Shown: piece by piece, positions 1-10,029 of the stretch
Layout of the letters: the number at the start of each line of letters is the position of its first letter
Numbering within the stretch: position 1 is the first letter of the stretch
Source: Corydoras sp. C115
Lineage: Eukaryota; Chordata; Actinopteri; Siluriformes; Callichthyidae
Direction: 5' to 3'
DNA length: 64,000 nt
Assembly (NCBI GenBank): GCA_019802505.1
Contig: JAFMOC010000007.1
Location: forward strand, 6,892,501-6,956,500
Notes under the pieces: generated by a model
The model's input: only the letters and a program-made list of their open reading frames with translations
Told to the model about the DNA's origin: nothing
Databases searched by the model: none
Made by a program: the position numbers and the translations under genes

Positions 1-34
<34 letters not shown>
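1..34. repeat. AT microsatellite at window edge
   Basis: (AT)n running in from outside the window, inside the apmap intron before the 962 exon. The remaining bases to 961 show nothing recognisable. Confidence 0.95.
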
Positions 35-38
<4 letters not shown>

Positions 39-961
39 AATTTCGCCAAAATACTTCTCTTTAGATTCTGTTTGTCTTTTGACCTATAATCTGTCTGATG
101 CTGTTTTTTCTTAACCCAATGTTTCCTATTGTTTATTAAATTAGTTTTGTTCTCTGGCTGAATATTTTTCTTTATCATGCTGCTTTGTTATCAGTTACAG
201 AAATGTATGGAAACCCAAAATAAATATATTACTGGTAAGCTTAAAGCATACACATTTAAACAGTAAGAACATTTCCCCTCAAAAAGCTGTAGGTATTCAT
301 GCCTAGCACACAAAATCTACACATAACTAATTTAAATTGGAATTTGACTTCATATGCCCATTAGGTGCATATCTCATTTTGCTGAAAGGAAAAACAGCCC
401 TATGAAATCCACTGGAATGTTTGTGACAGTGCTGGGCCGTTTTCTCACATTCAAAAATATAAATCTTTACCTTTCTATTTCTCAGCCATTTTTATTGCCT
501 AATTGCACTGGTCTATAATATACCATTTCTGTTCATAACATGCAGTTATACAGTTCTTCCTTATTTCAACAATCTATTGTTTGCAGCTTCCTGAAATTGA
601 CAAAAGTAATTCAACTAGTTTATATGTAATAATAAGGAGTCAAAAGACAATTCAAGGCAAGGACAATTTGAAGGGAAAAAAACATTATGTCCTAAACTGC
701 AGTTTTTGATTAATCGTTTACCTATACTTGCGATTTTAAAGTATTATTTATAATTGAAGTAAATTTATTTAAGCCATTTGTTACAAGCCATGGTTTAATA
801 TTTTCATGCACACTGTGTTTTGTGTGCTCTAAATAGACTCTGATTATTTATATAACATTAGCCTAGAAATGAAAGATGGCTTTTGGACTTTTTTATAATG
901 AATAATATTTCATTCTTCTTCTGTGTCTTCTTTCTTTTATGTCATTGTTATGTTGTATTAG

Positions 962-1077
962 ACTTAATGAGCCACCTCTCATGGCTGGATGCTATGAACC
1001 CAATCTGAAGCTGAGACAGGCACAGAGACTGTTTGAAGATCAACTTACTGGGCCTGAATCGCTCGCTAACATTGGAG
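962..1077 (+). CDS. apmap: apmap exon (first in window)
   Basis: Acceptor TTAG at 958-961; donor GTCAGT at 1078. One leading base completes a codon from an exon outside the window. It encodes LNEPPLMAGCYEP and LKLRQAQRLFEDQLTGPES, ending one base into the Asp codon of the IGD motif. An open frame reading through the donor is intron readthrough. Confidence 0.93.
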
Positions 1078-4000
1078 GTCAGTACAAACATTTTGTTTCG
1101 GTCACACAGTTTAACCTTGCACTAGGAATATGATACAGAATGTATATAGCCAAGTAGGTGAAAGGCTACAGTGCCTGAAGTTGGTATTTAACTTATGTGT
1201 CTGTGTGGTTAATATGTTCTCATTTTCTTTTTTTTTTATTCCTTGGCCAGTATGACTCACTTTTTCAGTTTTTAAAAAACTTTTTCGTAACTTCCTTTTC
1301 AGATGTTCTGTACACCGGTACTGCAGATGGCAAGATTGTGAAAATTGATGGGAGGAAAATCACTGTTGTGACCACCCTTGGCAAACCTCCCTGTGGTAAG
1401 ATAAATGTACAAACTTCCTCTTTGACCCTAATCATTTCACAATCAAGATTACATCAGTGGAACTTTGAACTGATATTGCAAATTAGAAATGATGTCATTC
1501 AGGGTCACAATTGTGATTCCTTACTAAAACTTTTTCCTAATTAATTCACTGAAAAGCTGATTTAATTAAATAAGTAAATGTTGTGAACTTATGGCTTAAA
1601 TGATTTCTAGTTTTAAACCGTTGTCCTTTGTTTTTACAATTAAACTGACGTCTTATGTGTAAAATACTGTTGAGCTGGAGATCATCTTTACTTTACCTGA
1701 AACCTTTTTGTCTCGCTCTCTTGTGTTAAGGGTCTCGTGAGGAGGAGCACATTTGTGGACGGCCTCTTGGAATCAGAGTGGGGCCAAATGGCACTCTTTT
1801 TGTAGCTGATGCTTACTTGGGGTTGTTTGAAATTAATCCTGTTACAGGTTAGAAAAATTGATTCTTTCGCCATCATTTCTATAATTTTGTACTTCATTCT
1901 ATCTTCGTGAAAATTCGCATCTTCTAATTCGCAGTCTTCTAATGTGTTTTAAAGCTATCTGCATCCCAGAAACTGTCTTATCACAACCTAAAGTCAACCA
2001 ACACTAACATTTCTTAATCTTTATGCTGTGCATAATTTGTGTATTAATAAAATGTGATGCATTTCCTTTGAATTGTCTGTTATAGTTCTTCAACAGCCTT
2101 AAGCATAACTCTTTATCTAAAAAAAAGAAGACTAGATAATAGATAATGTACCATGGTGTTTTAGACTTGCCTGTCAGGAATAGTGCCAATGCCCCGACCC
2201 AAATCTGGTCAGAGTTCAGTGAATAGATATGAACTCAACAGTGCATTGCTACTTCGCATGGAATTTGACTGGATATGGACCAGTTTTACATGAAATGAGT
2301 AAATACTCCCTAGAATAGTTAAATTTGGGGAATTGAATACTTTGTAAATGAAAATTTGATATTTTAAATATAAAATAGATATGAATCTGTCTGATATTTC
2401 AACATATCTAAATCTTTATATATCAGTCACAGTGAAAAAAAAAAAAAAAAAAAGGAAATGCAATACTGTAACATCTGTGTCTAAAGGGACACTTAATTCT
2501 GCTAATTTCCATAAAGTCACATACAACTAAAGCAATTTATACTATCAATTAATATCAACGAGTATTTTGTAAAAGATGTCCACCTAGGCAAAAATACACA
2601 AAGGAAATCTGACATCCTGGGCTTTTTACTGAAGTATTATAGGGCTACACAATAACTACATCACTATTGTTTGATGCTTGCACTAAAATGACCTATGACA
2701 CCTGAAATTATTTTTTTAACATTTACAGTGGGTTGCAAAAGTATTCATACCCCTTGAACTTTTCCATATTTTGTCACATTACAACCACAAACATAAATAT
2801 ATTTCACTGGAATTTAATGTGAAAGACCAACACAAAGTGGTATACAATTGTGAAGTGGAAGGAAAATTATACATGAATCAACAATTTTTTTACAAATAAA
2901 AAACTGAAAAGTGCGACGTGCAAAAGTATTCAGCCCCCCTTTCCCTGAGTGCAACCAATTGCATTCAGAAGTTGCCTGATGAGTGCTAATGACTCAAAAG
3001 GGTCCACCTGTGTGTAATCTAATCTCAGTACAAATACAGCTGCTCCGTGACGGCCTCAGATGTTGGTTAAGAGAATATTGGGGAGCAAACAGCATCATGA
3101 AGTCCAAAGAACACACCAGACAGGTTAGGAATATGGTTTTGGAGAAGTTTAAAGCAGGCTTAGGTTATAAAAAGATTTCCAAAGCTTTGAACATCTCACG
3201 GAGCACTGTTCAATCCATCATCCGGAAATGGAAAGAGTATGGCACCACAGTAAACCTGCCAAGACAAGGCCGTCCACCTAAACTTACAGGCCGAACAAGG
3301 AGATCACTGATCAGAGAGGCAGCCAAGAGGCCCATGGTGACTCTGGATGAAATGCAGAGAGCCACAGCTCAGGTGGGGGAAACTGTCCACAGGACAACAA
3401 TTAGTCGTGCACTACACAAATGTGGTCTTTATGGAAGAGTGGCAAGGAGAAAGCCATTGTTAAAAGAAAACCATAAGTCGTCCCGTTTGCAGTTTGCCAG
3501 AAGCCATGTTGAGGACACAGCAAACATGTGGAAGAAGGTGCTTTGGTCAGACGAGACCAAAATTGAACTTTTTGGCCACAATGCAAAACGCTATGTGTGG
3601 CGGAGAAATAACACTGCACATCACTCTGAAAACATCATCCCCACTGTCAAATATGGTGGTGGCAGCATCATGCTCTGGGGGTGCTTCTCTTCAGCAGGGA
3701 CCGGGAAGTTGGTCAAAGTTGATGGGAAGATGGATGGAGCCAAATACAGGGCAATCTTGGAAGAAAACCTGTTGGAGTCAGCAAAAGATTTGAGACTGGG
3801 GCGGAGGTTCACCTTCCAGCAGGACAACGACCCTAAACATAAAGCCAGAGCTACAATGGAGTGGTTTAAAAAAAAGAATATTCATGTGTTAGAATGGCCC
3901 AGTCAAAGTCCAGACCTAAACCCAATTGAGAATTTGTGGCAAGATCTCAAAACTGCTGTTCACAAACGCTCTCCATCCAATCTGACTGATCTTGAGCTGT

Positions 4001-6198
4001 TTTGCAAGGAGGAATGGGCAAGAATTTCAGTCACTAGATGTGCAAAGCTGGTGGAGACATACCATAAAAGACTTGCAGCTGTAATTGCAGCAAAAGGTGG
4101 CTCCACAAAGTATTGACTCAGGGGGGCTGAATACTTTTGCACGTCGCACTTTTCAGTTTTTTATTTGTAAAAAAAATGTTGATTCATGTATAATTTTCCT
4201 TCCACTTCACAATTGTATACCACTTTGTGTTGGTCTTTCACATTAAATTCCAGTGAAATATATTTATGTTTGTGGTTGTAATGTGACAAAATATGGAAAA
4301 GTTCAAGGGGTATGAATACTTTTGCAACCCACTGTATATTAAAGGCGGATACTGGAAGTAAAAATCATGCTGAATTTGTGTTAGCTAAATTAACTCTAAA
4401 TTGAACCCTGTTTACTATCAAACCCTTGTTATCATCATGTCTATCATGTGCTTAAGTGTAAAGCTGTGTTGTAGGTAAATACAACTTTTAAAATTTTATG
4501 AAGAACTGATGTAGCTGTCCATAACAGATCACACACTATCCTTCTTTTTCATTTGCATTTAGGTGAATCAACTCTACTAGTAAGTACCAAAAAGATGATT
4601 GGGGGGCGACGCCTCTCTTTTATCAACGACCTGGATGTAACTCAGGATGGGAAGAAGGTGTACTTTACAGACTCCAGCAGCAGGTGGCATCGTAGAGACT
4701 TCATGAATCTTATTATGGAGGCTACAGCAGATGGGCGGTAAGTAAAACCAAATTATTGGGTAGCAGTATGTGTATAGCTGTGCTCCTACTCTATATTGAG
4801 AGTTGTCTTCTGCACATATCTGTTTGTATAAATGATCCCATGAAAATTAAAATAATATGATTTATTTGTATACATTTTTTAGTGTTTTAGAATATGATAC
4901 TGAAACCAAAGAAGCCACTGTAATGATGGAGAACCTTCGCTTTCCCAATGGAATTCAACTTCTTCCTGATGATGAGTCTGTTCTAGTGGCTGAAACAACA
5001 ATGGCCAGAATAAAGAGGTGAGTCTGCTCCTGCTAGAAATTTTTATTCTGGATAGTTTCACCAGATCAGATGCTGTTTTTATACTGCCCTTTCCAGTTTG
5101 TGTGCACATGCTTGTGTTTAATCTGCAAATGTGTCCTCCTGCATATTTTGCCTTGAGACATAACGTGCATGGCAGAGATCTTTTAAATTCCTACTAAATT
5201 GCACACATGAAAACACCTGTATTATGCTCTGTTAAAACATTTTATATTCTATGAATTCAAGATCCAGTCATAAATATTTCATTTATTTATTTAATTATTT
5301 ATATTTTTTCTGTAGACATTCCAGCTCAATTACCTTTTCTATAGCTATGTTTTTTGTGATTGTGCACCATCGCTCTTAATTTTATTTTACCACTCATGTT
5401 TGCCGGAGGCAGTGTGGGTCCCCTGCCACACAAACAAGCTTTACCTGGATGAATTATACAAGCTTACTGTTGCCAAGGAAACAAGATCCTTCATCAACCT
5501 TCTTATGTTGGGAGGCAAAAGTCACGTTTGCTTTATTAGTTCAGGTAACATGGGCACAGTGAGGGGGAGAGTATGGACAAAATAATTTTGTCTTAAGTCT
5601 TTGTTCATTAAGAAAATTAGTGTTAATCTTGTCATATTGTAATTATATGGTGAAAATATCCCATTAAATTAAGATAACAAGGGAATAATGATTTTACTAC
5701 AAATATAAAATTGCTAGTTGTAACATTCTAGATTGTAGCTATGTAATCTTTTAAGGATTCATAATTTCTTAAAAGCTGTACTTAAATATGACATTGCCCC
5801 TGTGTAATGTGGTGGTTGTTTTGATTTGGAATTTATCACAACAGCACACTTTATTGGCTGTTCATGACACCAGCACTGGTGGTATAAAAAACACGGCCAC
5901 AATGTGGCTGCTAATCTTATAGCTTTCTGTACACCCACTCAGATGGATAGTTGAAAGAGCAGTCTAATGACGCAAACTAAACATTTACTCTCCCTGTACA
6001 GCTGTGAGAATGGCAACATTGGTAAATAGGACAAGGAGGAAAAGTATTGACAGAAAAATTCACTAAGCAATGCAGTGTCAATCAATCTTTAAATATTTTT
6101 TCTTGTTTCTTATACCTGCCGTGAATGCTATCGATAGGACAACATGGCATTATAAAAACAAAGAAACAATCTAGTTTCTGATAGATGAACAACATATA

Positions 6199-6245
<47 letters not shown>

Positions 6246-9233
6246 TATTTTACACAAGTCATGCATCTCTCTTGTTACATAACTACCAGTGGGGAAAGGA
6301 TAAGGGCTAAATCTTGCTTCATTTAAATCATGTGAAACCAACTGCTGTATATTTTATGAGCTAATTCACTGAAGGCAATGTAATATGGTTGAAGAAAATC
6401 ACTCCTGTATACATGAGATGATAAATGCCAATGGTTTTGTTTGCTGTCCTTGGGTTTGTGTATTAAACCAGGGACTCGTCATAATTCAAGTAGAATCTCT
6501 GGAAATTATAATAAAACAGTTTCATGTACAGTTTGCACTAACAGTTTCATGTACTGCATAGTATAAAAATTACATCAAATAAAAATGTATAAGTAAATCT
6601 CTAAATCTGTATAAAACATCTTGGGTAAACACTTTTTTTGCACCACTGTTTTGTGTTGTGTGTTTGCTTTCATGTTGATGTGCAACATAAGTATTAGTTA
6701 CTGCAAAGAAAAATGTTTTAGAAATCATATTTTTCTTATAAGAGTGCTAAATTATGAGAACGTACATGTAACATTGCATCTGCTTTTTATAGGATAGACG
6801 TTACAACTGAGTACAGCATAAAGTCAAATGTACAATTTTCTGTGGGGGATGTTCACTGTAAATTCACATTGCAACAGAAAATAAAACAATCTAACAAGCT
6901 AGAATTTTAAAAACTGCAACTGTCTGGAGTTACCTTGTGCAACCGTGTTGAGCATACATGGGCAATGATGCAATAGAGAAAAAAAAAAAAAAAAAAAACA
7001 CTTTGCCCAAGCACCTTGATTCAATGAACCATTTGTCAGGCTTGACGGTTAAGGCTGAACGAGGTGGAGTAATGAAACGGTGGCATGAGGAAACTTTCAT
7101 GCCACAAACATAGTGTTTTCTTGGTGCTTTGTTCTTTGTAGCACTCAGAGCATTAAAATTTGTGAAAAGTAAAATAGACTGTTAAGAGGTGCACACTTAT
7201 TTAGCATGCGAGCTACTTATAAAATCAAGGTCAAAATGATGTACCTACTATAAAATAATGTTTACAAACATTTACAAAAGTATTTTTATTCGTACAATAC
7301 GTGTTGATGTACCTTGCATAACTGCATAAACCCATATTGCGGATTACAACTTTTTTTTTTGGTATATTTTACTGCACTTTGTTGTTAAACGTGCAAGCGC
7401 TACAATTACAGTTTGTGCATTAAGCCAACAGATGTCGCTGTTGCAGCGATATGTACAGCAACTGGATCTGACCATTTTGGGGTTTTTTAATGCCTTGCGA
7501 TGTACCGGTACATCGCGATCGACCTATTGGGCAATTTAGAACATGTCAGTATTTCTATCTAATTTTCCTGCAACTACAAGAGGGTAATGAGTGTCTTCAA
7601 TAAAGTAAAAGTATAAATACATATACTATCCACTTGTTGGTTCCTCCAAGTTTTTACACTCATTGTCTACTTTTAAATCAGGTACAAATCCCAATCTGGG
7701 TGGAGTTTCCATGTTCTACCCGTGGCCGCGTGGGTTTTCTATAAGTTCTCCGGTTTCCTCACTGTGTTCATTCACCCTGCACTCTATTGGATGCAAAACT
7801 TAGTGCTCCACCTCGTTATCATTTGTTAGTGCTCACGGGATACTGCCACTGTGACACCAGGGTTTAAAAAAAAAACATAAGCAGTACTGCCTTATCTTTT
7901 ATTTGTCACTCAATGTTGGTCATTATCATTTGCAAATAGACACAAGTTTAAAATGTAATTTGAGCAGCAGATAAAAATAAGTGCTTTTGGACCTTAATGA
8001 GCCATTTGCTAATTAAAAGAAAATGTGCTAGAGAATTGGCAATTAAAAAATTTATAAGATTTATAAAGATCTCAACTAAAATAGAGCCTATGAACTTTGA
8101 ATAAACTCACAAAAAATTTAATTAAAGTATGTGTTTGTTTTTCCCCTTACAGGGTTCATGTGGCTGGTCTCAATAAAGGAGGTATGGATACATTTATTGA
8201 CAACTTGCCAGGTTTTCCTGACAATATTCGTCGTAGCTCTTCTGGTGGATACTGGGTAGCCATGTCTGCTATCCGACCAAACCCTGGCTTTTCCATGCTT
8301 GACTTCTTGTCCCAAAGACCCTGGATCAAGAATCTTATATTTAAGGTAATGCATTTTTCAGACATCCAAAGTTAGAATTGTTGTTATTAAGAATAAAGTC
8401 TTTAGGTCAGACATTAATGTGTATTCTAAGGGCATAGATCTTTACAAAAGATAATGGTTATCGAACTTCATAAATTCTAAACCTCCCTAATTAGTGACTG
8501 AACCTGTTCTGGTATATATCATATATCAAGGCGTGGAAAACTTTGGACAGACCCCCACTCAGGTGGAGGGCAGGCCACAAACCAATACATTAATGCAATT
8601 AAATATCTCCAATTCACCTGACTTGTCTTTATACTGTGGGAGGAAACCAGGACTTCTGGAGGTTTGAAAATGTTCCTAATATTGTGTCAGTGCCCCTTTT
8701 TCTGACAAAACGGAGCCCTGAACCATCAAGCACTGCCTTTACACTAGTTTTTAAGGGTGTGCTATGCCAACTGTATCCTACAAGAGCATCTATTTTGGAG
8801 ATGATTTTACCCAGTTGTCTAATCATCACATTATGGCCCTTGTCTAACTCAAATTAATTTCACCTTTCAGAGATAAACAGTGTTATTCACCTCACCTGTA
8901 AGTGGTGATTTTACCTGGTCAATGTATTAACCTGTTAATTTTTCTTTAATCTTATGACCTAATACTTCTGGATAGGGGTTGAGATCAGCCTCTGAATTTG
9001 ACATATGGTTCTATTGTTTTTAGCTCTTCAGCCAGGACACACTGCTGAAGTTTGTTCCTCGATACAGTCTGGTGGTTGAGCTGCAGGATGGAGGAACATG
9101 TGTACGCAGTTTCCATGACCCCCATGGCACAGTGGCTGCCTACATCAGTGAGGCCCATGAACACAATGGCCACCTTTACTTGGGGTCCTTTCGTTCTCCT
9201 TACCTGTGTAAACTGGACCTGAGCAAAGTGTGA
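962..9233 (+). CDS. apmap: adipocyte plasma membrane-associated protein, exons for the C-terminal 345 residues (5' partial)
   Basis: Seven exons join in frame: 962-1077, 1303-1395, 1731-1847, 4563-4737, 4883-5017, 8153-8345, 9024-9233. All have AG/GT borders, and the sum is one leading base plus 346 codons including TGA at 9231. The product matches vertebrate APMAP from about human residue 60 to the end: TKLRQAERLFENQ-like start (here LKLRQAQRLFEDQ), GTADGKIVKI, CGRPLGIRVGPNGTLFVADA, YFTDSSSRW, RFPNGIQL, VAETTMARIKR, GFPDNIR, GYWVAMSAIRPNPGFSM, HLYLGSFRSP. APMAP is a type II membrane glycoprotein with a six-bladed strictosidine-synthase-like beta-propeller on the extracytoplasmic side; arylesterase activity has been reported and it is linked to adipocyte differentiation. 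The N-terminal cytoplasmic tail and membrane anchor lie left of the window. The PNGT sequon is a conserved glycosylation site. A complete Tc1 element sits in the intron before the 4563 exon. The gene is convergent with cst7, as in human. No broken exon is seen. Confidence 0.96.
1303..1395 (+). CDS. apmap: apmap exon
   Basis: Acceptor TTTTCAG, donor GTAAGA. Encodes DVLYTGTADGKIVKIDGRK and TTLGKPPC, the first propeller strands. Both borders are one base into a codon. Confidence 0.94.
1731..1847 (+). CDS. apmap: apmap exon
   Basis: Acceptor TTAAG at 1730, donor GTTAGA at 1848. Encodes an acidic loop SREEEHI followed by CGRPLGIRVGPNGTLFVADA and LFEINPVT. It carries the conserved NGT glycosylation sequon. 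No ATG lies in the exon, so it is easily missed by ORF scans. Confidence 0.93.
2726..2940 (+). repeat. Tc1 element left terminal inverted repeat
   Basis: 215 bp, paired with 4120-4334. Outer direct repeat at the tip (GCAAAAGTATTCATAC) and inner one just before the run of Cs (GCAAAAGTATTCAGCC). Confidence 0.93.
3097..4116 (+). CDS. Tc1-family transposase, 339 aa, apparently intact
   Basis: Cut-and-paste DNA transposase. The start at 3097 (MKSKEHTRQVRNMVLEKF) is preferred to the in-frame ATG at 2983 because it gives the usual family length of about 340 aa and removes an unrelated leader. N-terminal paired-like DNA-binding region: first HTH with YKKISKALNISRSTVQSII, then the GRPPKL linker (GRPR-like AT-hook position) and a second HTH. 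Catalytic domain: first Asp in VLWSDETKIELFG, second Asp in TFQQDNDPKH, and Glu in SPDLNPIENLW. I count exactly 34 residues between the last two, so DD34E is complete. The glycine-rich YGGGSIMLWGCF motif is present. No stop or frameshift is seen. Confidence 0.96.
   Translation: MKSKEHTRQVRNMVLEKFKAGLGYKKISKALNISRSTVQSIIRKWKEYGTTVNLPRQGRPPKLTGRTRRSLIREAAKRPMVTLDEMQRATAQVGETVHRTTISRALHKCGLYGRVARRKPLLKENHKSSRLQFARSHVEDTANMWKKVLWSDETKIELFGHNAKRYVWRRNNTAHHSENIIPTVKYGGGSIMLWGCFSSAGTGKLVKVDGKMDGAKYRAILEENLLESAKDLRLGRRFTFQQDNDPKHKARATMEWFKKKNIHVLEWPSQSPDLNPIENLWQDLKTAVHKRSPSNLTDLELFCKEEWARISVTRCAKLVETYHKRLAAVIAAKGGSTKY
4120..4334 (-). repeat. Tc1 element right terminal inverted repeat
   Basis: Reverse complement of 2726-2940. 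It begins three bases after the transposase stop, so transposase and repeat almost abut. Confidence 0.93.
4563..4737 (+). CDS. apmap: apmap exon
   Basis: Acceptor TTTAG, donor GTAAGT. Encodes the blade with LSFINDLDVTQDGKKVYF and TDSSSRWHRRDF. It begins only 228 bp downstream of the right end of the Tc1 element at 2726-4334. Confidence 0.95.
4883..5017 (+). CDS. apmap: apmap exon
   Basis: Acceptor TTTTTTAG, donor GTGAGT. Encodes VLEYDTETKEATVMMENL, RFPNGIQLLPDDESVL and VAETTMARIKR. The Arg codon at each border is split between exons. Confidence 0.95.
6194..6243. repeat. TA microsatellite followed by poly-T
   Basis: (TA)n of about 20 bp running directly into about 30 T, inside an apmap intron. 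Confidence 0.9.
7497..7516. repeat. perfect 20-bp palindrome
   Basis: GCGATGTACC followed by its exact reverse complement, in a short CpG-bearing patch within AT-rich intron. Nearby GATCGACC and TTGGGCA words resemble ends of fish hAT-type non-autonomous elements, but I could not delimit one. Confidence 0.55.
7683..7800 (+). repeat. decayed SINE fragment
   Basis: Starts ACAAATCCCAATCTGGGTGG and continues with CATGTTCTACCCGTGGCCGC and GGTTTCCTC, the middle part of the window's tRNA-headed SINE. Head and tail are missing. Confidence 0.6.
8153..8345 (+). CDS. apmap: apmap exon
   Basis: Acceptor CCCCTTACAG, donor GTAATG. Encodes VHVAGLNKGGMDTFIDN, LPGFPDNIRRSSSGGYWV and IRPNPGFSMLDFLSQRPW. It follows the longest apmap intron in the window, 3.1 kb. 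Confidence 0.95.
8525..8662 (-). repeat. strongly decayed SINE-like fragment
   Basis: GTGGGAGGAAACCAGGA and an AATTCACCTGACTTG segment in the same order as minus-strand SINE copies, but poorly matching elsewhere. Lies in the last apmap intron. Confidence 0.35.
9024..9233 (+). CDS. apmap: apmap terminal coding exon
   Basis: Acceptor TTTTTAG at 9017-9023; stop TGA at 9231-9233. Exactly 70 codons, encoding LLKFVPRYSLVVEL, AAYISEAHEHNGHLYLGSF and RSPYLCKLDLSKV. Ends like other vertebrate APMAPs, with no extension. Confidence 0.95.
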   Translation, partial: LFSQDTLLKFVPRYSLVVELQDGGTCVRSFHDPHGTVAAYISEAHEHNGHLYLGSFRSPYLCKLDLSKV

Positions 9234-9864
9234 AATAATTCTAATGCTCAGAGAATCCTTGAAATTTTAGATGCATGTCACACAGATGCAAGAAACTAAG
9301 CAATTAACACCAGGGGAACTAAATGTCACAGTATTAATTCATCTCATGTACTACAGATCCATTCCTTAAGTGTCATGTTAGGTTTCTGGTCTGCAGAACT
9401 TACTTTTATTTGCATTCTGCATTTATGTTGTGTGTTTAGACAGTCACTTTCAGGAATAGCACATTGCTTTATTTTTAGAAGCGGTAATGTTTACAACAGA
9501 GTTTTGTCCATATTGGAGTTGTGTACACAAGGTCGTCTGCCTCGACAGAATGGTTGCCACATTTTAGAGACAGGACTGTCATTGTGATATGTAGAAAGTC
9601 AACTTGCTCCACTAAAATTGACAGACAGTATTACATTTCACTCACTTTTTGTTCCACCATTGACATTCAGACTTCATGAATTATACTAAAACTATAACTG
9701 CACTGATAGGCTCACAAGACTCCATGTGCATTGATTACTTGACTTTGTAAATGGAGCAAATAATCAGCAATTAATCAGCAATAAGTTTCTGACCGATGCT
9801 TAGGGCATTTTGTAAAACATTACAAAGATGTCATGCATTTTCTTGCAACATTTCAAACAGTTTA

Positions 9865-9876
9865 AATAAATAAAGG
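9865..9876 (+). terminator. apmap: candidate apmap polyadenylation signal
   Basis: Overlapping AATAAATAAA about 635 bases past the apmap stop, before the LINE relic begins. Position and orientation fit a 3' UTR end. Inferred from the hexamer only; no clear GU-rich element was identified. Confidence 0.4.
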
Positions 9877-10029
9877 ATCATAAAAAAACAATTAAACATT
9901 TTTCATTTATTGTAGTTTTACATTCCTGAACTAAAAAATTTGTTTCCAACTTTGTGCAGCTCTGTAACTCAACAATTTGTCAGGCGCATGTTTAGTTCAG
10001 TAGGCATTTTGCCAGGAGAAGCAATAACA

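Larger units (their letters stand above)
2726..4334 (+). mobile_element. complete Tc1/mariner transposon in an apmap intron
   Basis: A 1,609-bp element flanked by TA on both sides (2724-2725 and 4335-4336). It begins CAGTGGGTTGCAAAAG and ends with the reverse complement. The two terminal inverted repeats, 2726-2940 and 4120-4334, are both 215 bp; by eye I find a single mismatch, in the T/A run near the inner end. Each repeat carries the motif GCAAAAGTATTCA twice, at the outer and inner ends, which is the IR/DR arrangement used by Sleeping Beauty-type transposases as double binding sites. The transposase frame between them is open from end to end. Near-identical repeats and an intact frame indicate recent arrival. 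The element is in the same orientation as apmap. Confidence 0.96.
5018..8152 (+). other. apmap intron with low-complexity and decayed repeat sequence
   Basis: 3.1 kb between two apmap exons. It holds a TA array with a poly-T run (6194-6243), a poly-A run near 6980, a perfect 20-bp palindrome at 7497-7516 and a decayed SINE piece at 7683-7800. A 61-codon open frame from 5400 has no recognisable similarity and no splice support; I do not call it a gene. Confidence 0.6.

Noticed and set aside
2983..3096. Upstream in-frame ATG of the first Tc1 transposase
   Set aside because: It adds 38 residues not typical of the family; the ATG at 3097 gives the normal length and N-terminus.
3401..4142. Frames on the other strand and in other frames of the Tc1 transposase
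   Set aside because: Shadows of the true transposase at 3097-4116; same for 41256-41558 within the second element.
5400..5585. 61-codon frame in an apmap intron
   Set aside because: No similarity recognised and apmap splices correctly without it.
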